Below are positions 23,720 through 30,728 of a stretch of 35,995 bases of DNA, one piece after another. Source of the DNA: Alphaproteobacteria bacterium. GTDB taxonomy: Bacteria > Pseudomonadota > Alphaproteobacteria > CAAGCB01 > CAG-977. The notes below the pieces were generated by a model. The model was given only the letters and a program-made list of their open reading frames with translations, did not search any database and had not been told where the DNA came from. The position numbers and the translations under genes are program-made. The stretch covers positions 1-35,995 of the forward strand of contig CAAGEP010000008.1 of assembly GCA_900768875.1 (NCBI GenBank). The letters are read 5' to 3'. Every line of letters starts with the position of its first letter. Within the stretch, counting starts at the first letter, position 1.

Positions 23720-24172
23720 TTAGCGCGAACGCATACGGTTGGCAATCGCCGCTTGAACGGCTTTATTGGGTTCCGCTTTCTTTTCGGCGGGAACGTCGCG
23801 GTGGGTCATGCCGCCGCTCGGATTGCCGAAAGCCGCATACAATTCGCCCGCTTCTTTCCACAAAGATTTTTTGGGTTCATCCTTTTTCGGTTCGGCTTTG
23901 GCGGGTTCGGCCGCTTTTGCCGCTTCCTGCGCGGGAACGTCGCGATGTGTCATACCGCCGCTCGGATTACCGAAAGCCGCATACAGCTCACCGGCCTCTT
24001 TCCACAGGGACTTTTTGGGTTCGGCTTTTTCCTTTTTGGGTTCAGCCTTGGCTTCGGGAGCTTTTTCAGCTTTGTCCGCGGGCATATCGCTGTGAACCAT
24101 GCCGCCGCTCGGATTACCGAAACGAGCGTACAAATCGGCGACTTTGCTCCAGAACGATTTTTTTTCTTCCAT
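23720..24172 (-). CDS. Three-repeat protein of unknown function (LYAxFGNPSGGM repeats)
   Basis: The 150-residue protein contains three copies of a 28-residue unit at residues 5-32, 54-81 and 102-129, with a period of 49 then 48. The unit pattern is K-S-(F/L)-W-x-K/E-x-x-x-LYAxFGNPSGGM-x-H-x-D-x-PA. The linkers are low-complexity Lys/Glu/Ala/Pro. The tail is AAIANRMRSR. No signal peptide or membrane segment. I do not recognise the family. Units two and three are identical in protein yet differ at 13 of 84 bases, all silent, which shows selection on the peptide. The gene has its own promoter (24211-24239), a good AGGAG and a terminator, so it is monocistronic. A repeated binding module for a protein or nucleic-acid partner is a reasonable guess and no more. 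Confidence 0.9.
   Translation of the reverse strand: MEEKKSFWSKVADLYARFGNPSGGMVHSDMPADKAEKAPEAKAEPKKEKAEPKKSLWKEAGELYAAFGNPSGGMTHRDVPAQEAAKAAEPAKAEPKKDEPKKSLWKEAGELYAAFGNPSGGMTHRDVPAEKKAEPNKAVQAAIANRMRSR
23786..24160 (-). repeat. Three coding direct repeats inside the unknown gene
   Basis: Units at 24077-24160, 23930-24013 and 23786-23869, each 84 bp. The last two encode the same 28 residues and differ at 13 positions, all synonymous. The first is more diverged (for example SFWSKVADLYARF). Confidence 0.9.
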
Positions 24173-24210
24173 AACGCTTCTCCTACCAGAAAATCTGTTT
24201 AATTTTCTTT

Positions 24211-24239
24211 ATCCTTGCACGTTTTTTCCTTTTTGTCAA
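24211..24239 (-). promoter_or_regulatory. Promoter of the repeat-protein gene
   Basis: On the minus strand TTGACA (24239-24234), a 17-bp spacer and AAGGAT (24216-24211) preceded by TGC. The -35 is perfect; the -10 is weak but has the extended TGn. Predicted start about 30 bases before the ATG at 24172. Confidence 0.5.
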
Positions 24240-24269
24240 TTTTTTCTTCTAAAAAAGACAAAAAAGTTT

Positions 24270-24632
24270 TTACACTTTGACGGCGACTTCGTAAGCGCGT
24301 TCAATCATATCCATCACATCGTCCTCGGTCGTTCCGGCGTCTTCCGATTTGGCATAAGCGGTCAAAGCTTTGTCCAGCATGTCGATGCTTTTCAAAACAT
24401 TGGTTTCAATGACCAGAATTTTGGAAACGCCCGACAAATCTTTCATCACGTCCTCGTCAATTTGCGTCAGCAGAATGTCGCCCTTCGGGGAACGCTGGAA
24501 ATGCAGAGTCGCCGCATCTTTTTTCGTCAAAAGAGGCTTTTCCGGCTCGCCCTCGAACGCAGGCAGAAACACGGAAATCATACCCGCTTCGTTTTTCACA
24601 AATTGAGGGGACGGCAATTCGTTAATATCCAT
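24270..24632 (-). CDS. Hypothetical protein, 120 residues
   Basis: No family recognised with confidence. The ATG at 24632 has GGAG seven bases upstream; the in-frame TTG two codons earlier is less likely. The N-terminal half looks like beta strands (GMISVFLPAFEGEPEKPLL, AATLHFQRSPKGDILLTQID). The C-terminal half is helical and acidic (VLKSIDMLDKALTAYAKSEDAGTTEDDVMDMIERAYEV). No signal or membrane segment. It lies between the terminator of the sec operon and the promoter of the repeat-protein gene, so it is likely a single-gene unit. Confidence 0.75.
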   Translation of the reverse strand: MDINELPSPQFVKNEAGMISVFLPAFEGEPEKPLLTKKDAATLHFQRSPKGDILLTQIDEDVMKDLSGVSKILVIETNVLKSIDMLDKALTAYAKSEDAGTTEDDVMDMIERAYEVAVKV

Positions 24633-24666
24633 TTTCAAACTCCTTCGGTTGAATTTTTAACAAAGT

Positions 24667-24700
24667 ATACAAAAAAGCCCTTGTCGAAACAAGGGCTTTT
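24667..24700 (-). terminator. Terminator of the yajC-secD-secF operon
   Basis: AAAAGCCCTTGT (24673-24684), loop CGAA and ACAAGGGCTTTT (24689-24700) make a perfect 12-bp stem. Six Ts follow on the minus strand, just past the secF stop. Confidence 0.93.
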
Positions 24701-24714
24701 CGTTCTTGAAATCT

Positions 24715-25650
24715 TTAACCCGCATGTTCAAACGGATTGACGTTTTCGTTGTGGCTTTCCATCGTTTTGCGGATGTCCAAATACATCAGCACGGGCATCG
24801 CGACGTAAATCGACGAATACGTGCCGACGATAATGCCCCACAACATAATCAAAGCGAAGCCCTGCAGCACCGAACCGCCCATGAACAGCATCACAACCAG
24901 CATGATAATGGTGGACATCCCCGTCAACAAAGTACGCGGCAACATTTCATTGGTTGTTTTGTTAATCATTTCGTCAATCGGCATTTTACGGTATTTGCGC
25001 AGGTTTTCGCGCATGCGGTCATAGGACACAATCGTGTCGTTGACGGAAAAGCCCGCCAGCGTCATCAGCCCTGCGATAATCGTCATGTCGAAATCCAGCT
25101 GGAACACGGAAAACAGTCCGACGGCGATGATAATGTCGTGAACCAGCGACAGCATCGTCCCCAATGCGAATTCCCATTCAAAGCGCGTCCAGACATAAGC
25201 GGTAATCATCAATCCCGCCAGAATGACCGCCCAAATACAGTTGCGGATAAGCTCCGCCCCCACGCGGGGACCGACCATTTCGACGCGGCGGACGGTGTAT
25301 TCGTCGCCCAGCCTGTCGCGAATGACGGTCGAGATTTTCATCTGTTCCTTTTCGTTGTCTCCGCGTCCCAAAGCGGTAATCAAAGCTTCCGTTCCCTGCT
25401 CGCCGACGGGCTGCAGGTCGACGCCCAAGTCGTCCAACTTTGCGCGAAGGTCTTTCATGTCGATTTTCTGCTCGGCTTGCACTTCCATCAGCACGCCGCC
25501 TTTAAAGTCGATACCCAAATTCATGCCTTTGGTGCAAATCGACACAATCGAAACGGCAATCATCAGCAGCGAAAACACAAAAGCGATTTTGCGCGCGCCG
25601 ATAAAGTTAATGTGCGTCGGTTTAATGAAATAATGAATCAGTCTGGGCAT
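24715..25650 (-). CDS. secF: Protein translocase subunit SecF
   Basis: 311 residues with six predicted membrane helices and a periplasmic domain after the first (LGIDFKGGVLMEVQAE). The conserved helix-4 motif FSVNDTIVSYDRMRENLR is present. SecF with SecD pulls exported proteins out of SecYEG on the periplasmic side using the ion gradient. It starts 12 bp after secD, in the usual yajC-secD-secF order. Confidence 0.97.
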   Translation of the reverse strand: MPRLIHYFIKPTHINFIGARKIAFVFSLLMIAVSIVSICTKGMNLGIDFKGGVLMEVQAEQKIDMKDLRAKLDDLGVDLQPVGEQGTEALITALGRGDNEKEQMKISTVIRDRLGDEYTVRRVEMVGPRVGAELIRNCIWAVILAGLMITAYVWTRFEWEFALGTMLSLVHDIIIAVGLFSVFQLDFDMTIIAGLMTLAGFSVNDTIVSYDRMRENLRKYRKMPIDEMINKTTNEMLPRTLLTGMSTIIMLVVMLFMGGSVLQGFALIMLWGIIVGTYSSIYVAMPVLMYLDIRKTMESHNENVNPFEHAG

Positions 25651-25662
25651 TTCACATTCTCC

Positions 25663-27222
25663 TTACACATTGATTCTTTGCGGTTTGGTGAGCTTTGCCC
25701 ACGCCAAAATCAGCACTTTTGTTACATAAACGGCAGTAAACACGGACGTCACCAAACCCAAGCAGGTTGTCACGCCGAAACCGCGAACGGGACCGTTGCC
25801 CAGCCAAATCAAAATCAATCCGGCGAACAAGCTGGTCAAGTTCGAATCGAAAATCGCGGACGAAGCGTTTTCAAATCCCGCTTCAATCGTGTTCAAAACG
25901 GATTTGCCGTAGCCTTGTTCTTCGCGCATGCGTTCGTAAATCAAAACGTTCGCGTCGACCGCCATGCCCAAAGTCAAAGCAATACCCGCAATCCCCGGCA
26001 AAGTCAGCGTCGCGCCCAGCGCGCTCATCGCGCCGCACAGCAACAACAAGTTCAGCACCAAGGCAATATCGGCAAACAAACCGAACATGCCGTAAGTCGC
26101 CACAACGAACAACAGCACTAGCACCATGCCGACCACGCAGGATTTTTTGCCCGCGTCAATCGAATCCGTTCCCAATCCGGGACCGACGATGCGTTCTTCG
26201 ACAACTTCCAACGGCGCGGGCAAAGCCCCCGAACGCAGCATCAGCGCCAAATCGTTCGCGCTCTGAACCGTAAAGCTGCCCGTAATAATGCCCGAACCGC
26301 CCGTAATCGCGGATTTGACTTCGGGCGCGGTAATCACTTTACCGTCCAAAACAATCGCCAAACGGCGTCCGACATTGTCGCGCGTCGCCGTGCCGAAACG
26401 TTTTGCGCCGAACGAATTGAAACGGAAAGAGACAACGGCTTCCGCCCCTTGGAAATCGGCGCGCGCGTCGGTCAGGTGTTCACCGCCGACAATGGATTTG
26501 CGTTCAATGACGTAAAAAGCGGCGGCGGCGTCCTCGTCCCCCGGAACGACTTTGGAATCGGGAGCGATTTTGCCGCGGCGGGCGTCTTCCACACTTGTTT
26601 TTTCATCAACAAAGTGGAACGACATTTTCGCCGTTTTGCCCAACAGCTTTTTGACTTCGTTCGGATCTTCCACGCCGGGCAGCTGCACTTGGATACGGTC
26701 GGAACCCTGCCGCATAATCGACGGTTCGCGCGTTCCCAGCTGGTCGATACGGCGGCGGACGATTTCGATGGACTGATCAACCGCGGACGCTTTCATTTTC
26801 AACAAGGCCTGTTCCGTAAAGCGGACGGACAGCACGTTGCCGTTTTCCGCAACGTCCAGATTGCCTTTGTCGATTTTGCGAATCAATTCTTTGGCTTTGG
26901 CGATTTGTTCGTCATTGACGATTTTGACCGTCAGCGCATCATCTTTGACCGACAGATTCGTATAGCGCACGTTCTTTTCGCGCAAAGCGATTCGGGCGGC
27001 ATCCATGACCGCGCCCAGCTGATCCTTGACCACTTGATCCAAGTCGACCTGCAACAACAGCTGAGAACCGCCCTGCAAGTCCAAACCCAACGTCATCGGC
27101 TGCCACCATTCGGGCAGTTTTTCCTGCTGCGCCTTGGGAATAAAGTTGGGGACGGCGAAAAACACGCCGACCGCCGTGATTATTCCGATTAAGGCGACTT
27201 TCCATTTCGGATAGTTAAACAT
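25663..27222 (-). CDS. secD: Protein translocase subunit SecD
   Basis: 519 residues. The N-terminal helix is followed by LGLDLQGGSQLLLQVD, the first periplasmic domain start, a large periplasmic region with the P1-head, and the C-terminal membrane domain with AVDANVLIYERMREE, which carries the ion-translocation aspartate. It forms a complex with SecF. If the ATPase of this organism is sodium-driven, it would be worth asking which ion SecDF uses, since some SecDF proteins use sodium; this cannot be read here. Confidence 0.97.
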   Translation of the reverse strand: MFNYPKWKVALIGIITAVGVFFAVPNFIPKAQQEKLPEWWQPMTLGLDLQGGSQLLLQVDLDQVVKDQLGAVMDAARIALREKNVRYTNLSVKDDALTVKIVNDEQIAKAKELIRKIDKGNLDVAENGNVLSVRFTEQALLKMKASAVDQSIEIVRRRIDQLGTREPSIMRQGSDRIQVQLPGVEDPNEVKKLLGKTAKMSFHFVDEKTSVEDARRGKIAPDSKVVPGDEDAAAAFYVIERKSIVGGEHLTDARADFQGAEAVVSFRFNSFGAKRFGTATRDNVGRRLAIVLDGKVITAPEVKSAITGGSGIITGSFTVQSANDLALMLRSGALPAPLEVVEERIVGPGLGTDSIDAGKKSCVVGMVLVLLFVVATYGMFGLFADIALVLNLLLLCGAMSALGATLTLPGIAGIALTLGMAVDANVLIYERMREEQGYGKSVLNTIEAGFENASSAIFDSNLTSLFAGLILIWLGNGPVRGFGVTTCLGLVTSVFTAVYVTKVLILAWAKLTKPQRINV

Positions 27223-27234
27223 AAGTCTTCCCTT

Positions 27235-27651
27235 TTATTTCTTCGTCAAAAGGTCTTTCAAGCCTTCGCCGCCTTTTTTGGCGTTGTCGTTGGCCTGTTC
27301 GTCGTTCAGCAAGCTTTTGTCGACGTTTTCTTCACGTTTTGCCAAAATGCGGTCGCGCACCACGACGACGCGCACGCCGTCCGCGATTTCAACCAGCAAA
27401 TCATTGGGATTTGACCGAATGACTTTGCCGACGATACCGCCGTTTGTAACAACGGTGTCACCGCGAGCCACAGTCGACTGCATGGTCATGTGTTCTTTCA
27501 TCTTTTTCTGCTGAGGACGAATCAAAAAGAAATAAAACACAACGAAAATCACCAAAAATTGGAACAAAATCCGCAAAGGATTGGCGGCGGCCATAGCCGG
27601 ATCGGCGGCAACAGCGGCGGCTTCCTGCGCAAAAGCGGGACTGATAAACAT
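27235..27651 (-). CDS. yajC: Preprotein translocase accessory subunit YajC
   Basis: 138 residues: a single membrane helix (ILFQFLVIFVVFYFFLIRPQQKKMKEH), the conserved block VARGDTVVTNGGIVGKV and a charged cytoplasmic tail. The Sec-like N-terminus (MFISPAFAQ) is longer than in E. coli, as in other Alphaproteobacteria. GGAG lies seven bases before the ATG. First gene of the sec operon. Confidence 0.96.
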   Translation of the reverse strand: MFISPAFAQEAAAVAADPAMAAANPLRILFQFLVIFVVFYFFLIRPQQKKMKEHMTMQSTVARGDTVVTNGGIVGKVIRSNPNDLLVEIADGVRVVVVRDRILAKREENVDKSLLNDEQANDNAKKGGEGLKDLLTKK

Positions 27652-27686
27652 ACAAAAACTCCGTTTGTTAAAGAATATTTAACCGA

Positions 27687-27714
27687 AGTATAAAGCGATT
27701 TGCGGGGATTGCAA
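27687..27714 (-). promoter_or_regulatory. Promoter of the yajC-secD-secF operon
   Basis: On the minus strand TTGCAA (27714-27709), a 16-bp spacer and TATACT (27692-27687). Predicted start about 30 bases before the yajC ATG. Confidence 0.6.
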
Positions 27715-27740
27715 TCATAAAAGCAAAAAAAACGATACCG

Positions 27741-28664
27741 TTACCGCCCGCCGTTATACAAAGCTTTTTGAATGGCAAAGTCGGATTGCCGGCGTTTGGG
27801 CGGTTCGACTTTGCCGTCGGCGGTGCGGACATAGAAATAATCCGCAGATGTTTTGATTTTCGACCGCCCGAACAGCTTTAAGGCATGGCGGATATGACCG
27901 CGTTCAACGGCGGCGGTATTTTTTGCCGTTCTTTCGGAAACGGTGTTCGCGCGGGCGGAGGCAAAGAACGCTTCGTCGACATAGCCGAATTCCTCAGACA
28001 ACTGCTTGGGCGTAATTTCTTTTTTGTATGCGCCCGAATACAGCTTGCCCATTTCCATAAAATCAACAACGGAACGGTCGTAGTTTTCGACATACGACGC
28101 ATGGTCGTACCACGCTTTGAATGCTTCGGATTTGGCTTTGTCCGCGTTTTTGTCCTTTTCAAAGGAAGCTTCGTACGCTTTCATCATTCCGCCGTGGCGA
28201 TCGCAAAAAGCGGCGTAAGTGTCGGGTTCGGCTTTACGCATCTGGTAGACGGCGGCACATTCGTGCGCCATGGCGTCGGCTTCCAAAGCGCGGACTTCGG
28301 CAACATTGGAATACACGCTGTACGAATGATCGCGCATCGGGTTTTGTTCGGAATGGCGACATTCGTGAACAATCGTTGATATAAGCTTTGCGTCGGAGGC
28401 TTTTTCATCCAAAGAAACGTATTTCATCGACGGCACATAGCACCCCAAGCAGTTGCCCTTGTCCCCGTCAATGCCGATACTGACGCCGCGCTCAATCGCG
28501 GATTCGACGATTTTTTTGCCCAAAGGCGACGCTTTGCAAATACGGGCGATCAGCTTTTCAACACGTTCGGCACGCGCGGCTTCGCGTTTTTCAACGGTCG
28601 CGGCATCCTCCTGCGGCTGATTGAACGTCGTCATCAAAGCGCCGGAAACAAAAATCGCCGTCAT
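27741..28664 (-). CDS. Putative zincin-like metallopeptidase (DUF6782-like)
   Basis: 307 residues. Residues 100-104 read HECRH, an HExxH zinc motif in the context TIVHECRHSEQ, with Glu128 and His134 downstream (LEADAMAHECA) as possible third ligands. The N-terminus lacks a clear signal peptide; the middle is helical and charged (YEASFEKDKNADKAKSEAF). Cys72 and Cys75 (NCLGC) could bind metal or form a disulfide. The resemblance to DUF6782 is from memory of the pattern and should be tested. GGGAGG is six bases upstream of the ATG. A small AACG/CGTT hairpin with eight Ts overlaps the stop codon and may terminate the message. Confidence 0.75.
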   Translation of the reverse strand: MTAIFVSGALMTTFNQPQEDAATVEKREAARAERVEKLIARICKASPLGKKIVESAIERGVSIGIDGDKGNCLGCYVPSMKYVSLDEKASDAKLISTIVHECRHSEQNPMRDHSYSVYSNVAEVRALEADAMAHECAAVYQMRKAEPDTYAAFCDRHGGMMKAYEASFEKDKNADKAKSEAFKAWYDHASYVENYDRSVVDFMEMGKLYSGAYKKEITPKQLSEEFGYVDEAFFASARANTVSERTAKNTAAVERGHIRHALKLFGRSKIKTSADYFYVRTADGKVEPPKRRQSDFAIQKALYNGGR

Positions 28665-28809
28665 CTCAAGCCTCCCTTTTTATCATTGTATCTAAAGGCT
28701 ACCACACTTTTTTTGGACAAAAAAGCTTTTTTTGTAAAATTTTTAAGCCTTGCCTTTTGGATAAAAACGCTTAGATTGATTGAGAGGAAACTTTACGGAC
28801 TGTGAAACG

Positions 28810-30072
28810 ATGACCAAAAAGCTGTATTTGACGGACGCGCAACTGAAATCGGAAACGGAGCGATGCTTGAACTGCCCCGAAAAACCGTGCAAAAAAGCGT
28901 GTCCCGCCAACTGCTCGCCCGCCGATTTCATCCAAGCCGCCAAATTGCGCACAAACGAAGGTTACGCCAAAGCCGCCGAGGAAATTCTGAAAGCCAACCC
29001 TTTGGGACAAATGTGCGGCCTGACCTGTCCCGACCGTTTTTGCATGGCGGCCTGTTCGCGCAAAAACCTTGACGCGCCCATCCGTATTCCCGCGGTTCAA
29101 GCGGCTCTTTTGGAAAAAGCGCGCAAGTTGGGTGTTGTTTCCGCTCCCGCCCCCGTCGCCCCTAACGGTAAAAGCATAGCGATTGTCGGAGCCGGCCCCG
29201 CAGGCATGGCGGCCGCCGCCGTTTTGGCGCGCAAAGGATACGGCATCACTTTGTTTGAAGCGGCGGACAAGGTCGGCGGCGCGGCAAAATTGATTCCCGA
29301 AGCCCGCCTGCCGCAGGAAGTAACGGAAAAGGATTGGGCTTTTATCAAAACGTTCGGCGATATCACGCTGACGCTGAACCACCGTGTCGCCAATCCCGTT
29401 GATTTGCTCAAAGACGGATACGACGGCGTCATCGTCGCCGTAGGCGAACCTCATTCGGCGAAAATGGGCATCCCCGGCGAAGAATTGGCGATTTCCTTTA
29501 TGGATTATTTGAAATCCCCCGAACAATACCCCGCAACGGGAAACGTCGCCGTTTTGGGCGGCGGCGCGGTTGCGACGGATTGTGCGATTACCGCTAAAAC
29601 GAACGGCGCGCAAAACGTCGAAATGTTTGTCCGCCGCCGTGTGTGCGACATGCGCTTAACGGCCGAAGAACGGTCTTGGCTGATGGACAATCAAATCGAC
29701 ATCACGTCCATGACCCGCGTTGAAAAGATTGAAAAAACAGGCGATACTTACACGCTTTACACCTGCAAAACGCGATTTAACGGATCGCGGTTGGAAGACA
29801 TTCCCGAAACCACCGTCAAACGCCCCGATTTTACGCATGTGATTATGGCCGTGGGATCGAAAGCCGACCCCAAAACAGAAGCCGCCAAAGTCATTTACGC
29901 GGGCGACTGCAATCACGGCGGGTCGACGATTGTCGAAGCGGTCGCTTCGGGCAAAAACGCGGCGAACGAATTGCATGCGTCCTTGACGGGCGAAGTGCAG
30001 GAAACCGTCTGCCCCGTCAGCAAAATCGTAACTTACAAAGCCAAATCCTGCACGATTGTCGAAGGCGTTTAA
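28810..30072 (+). CDS. FAD/NAD(P)-dependent oxidoreductase, PreT/GltD small-subunit type
   Basis: The 420-residue protein begins with the cysteine-rich domain of the GltD/PreT group: CLNCPEKPCKKACPANC (Cys19, 22, 27, 31, 35), then GQMCGLTCPDRFCMAAC, which hold 4Fe-4S clusters. An FAD site follows (IAIVGAGPAGMAAAAVL) and an NAD(P) site (VAVLGGGAVATDCAI). The length is nearer to PreT (about 412) than to GltD (about 480). Such subunits pass electrons from NAD(P)H to a partner, in PreT's case the pyrimidine reductase PreA. No gltB or preA gene is in the window, so the partner is unknown. The ATG at 28810 starts the family sequence; upstream TTG codons are less likely. Confidence 0.85.
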   Translation: MTKKLYLTDAQLKSETERCLNCPEKPCKKACPANCSPADFIQAAKLRTNEGYAKAAEEILKANPLGQMCGLTCPDRFCMAACSRKNLDAPIRIPAVQAALLEKARKLGVVSAPAPVAPNGKSIAIVGAGPAGMAAAAVLARKGYGITLFEAADKVGGAAKLIPEARLPQEVTEKDWAFIKTFGDITLTLNHRVANPVDLLKDGYDGVIVAVGEPHSAKMGIPGEELAISFMDYLKSPEQYPATGNVAVLGGGAVATDCAITAKTNGAQNVEMFVRRRVCDMRLTAEERSWLMDNQIDITSMTRVEKIEKTGDTYTLYTCKTRFNGSRLEDIPETTVKRPDFTHVIMAVGSKADPKTEAAKVIYAGDCNHGGSTIVEAVASGKNAANELHASLTGEVQETVCPVSKIVTYKAKSCTIVEGV

Positions 30073-30728
30073 TCGACGATTTCAATTTGAACATCCTCGG
30101 CGTTTGCGTATTTTTTCAGCAGTTCCACCAGATTGTCCAGCCAAATGCGCACTTCGTCCGCGCCGTCGAACGCGTAAATCACATACAGCAGATTTTTGCG
30201 CCCGCCCGCCTCTATCATCGTGCGGCGGCTGTCGGATGTCGGGTTGCCGAACACGCCTTCGTCATCGTACAAAGCGGGCAAGTGTTCGATATTCAGGACA
30301 TCTTTGCCGATGCCCTTGTATTTTTCGCCGTCGGGGGCGCGCTTCCACACGATTTGCCCTTTGATTGCCGCACAGTCGTAAGACCCCAGCGAATACCCCG
30401 ACGCGACCGAAACCATATTGTTGATGTCAACGGCGTTGTTGATGCGGTACAGCCCGTTTCCCTTGGCTATGCGGCGCAGCATCGCTTCGGCGGAGTTGCG
30501 GTATTTCAACGGATCTTTGCCCAAAGCCTTGTACGCTTTGCGGGTCGCGGCGACGTGCGGGTTTTGCGCCACTTTTTCCAAAGTGTAATCGTCCTGCATC
30601 GCTTTGACGGTATCGTCAAAGTCAGCCCGCAAATCCGCCGAGCTTTCGGCAACGACCGCCGAACAGGTCAAAACGCCCAAAGCCGCATCGGGCACGGCGG
30701 CAGAAATCGTTTCGTCGATTTGAATCAT
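30069..30728 (-). CDS. B3/B4 domain protein (PheT-like tRNA-binding/editing domain)
   Basis: From the ATG at 30728 the product has 219 residues. It matches the freestanding B3/B4 domain found in the beta subunit of phenylalanyl-tRNA synthetase (pattern RKAYKALGKDPLKYRNSAEAMLRR, LYRINNAVDINNMVSVASGYSLGSYD). These stand-alone proteins are thought to act on mischarged tRNA or to bind small molecules; the substrate is unknown. Its ATG shares one base with the stop of the upstream TolC-like gene (TAATG), so translation is coupled although no functional link is obvious. It converges on the oxidoreductase gene with a 4-bp overlap. Confidence 0.85.
   Translation of the reverse strand: MIQIDETISAAVPDAALGVLTCSAVVAESSADLRADFDDTVKAMQDDYTLEKVAQNPHVAATRKAYKALGKDPLKYRNSAEAMLRRIAKGNGLYRINNAVDINNMVSVASGYSLGSYDCAAIKGQIVWKRAPDGEKYKGIGKDVLNIEHLPALYDDEGVFGNPTSDSRRTMIEAGGRKNLLYVIYAFDGADEVRIWLDNLVELLKKYANAEDVQIEIVD

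Noticed and set aside
24706..26121. 471-codon open frame antisense to secF and secD
   Set aside because: His/Gln/Arg-rich shadow of conserved sec genes.
28665..28809. Riboswitch or structured leader between the divergent zincin and oxidoreductase genes
   Set aside because: Only AT-rich sequence and weak promoter-like boxes (TTGCCT 28750-28755, TAGATT 28772-28777) were seen, with no stable conserved fold.
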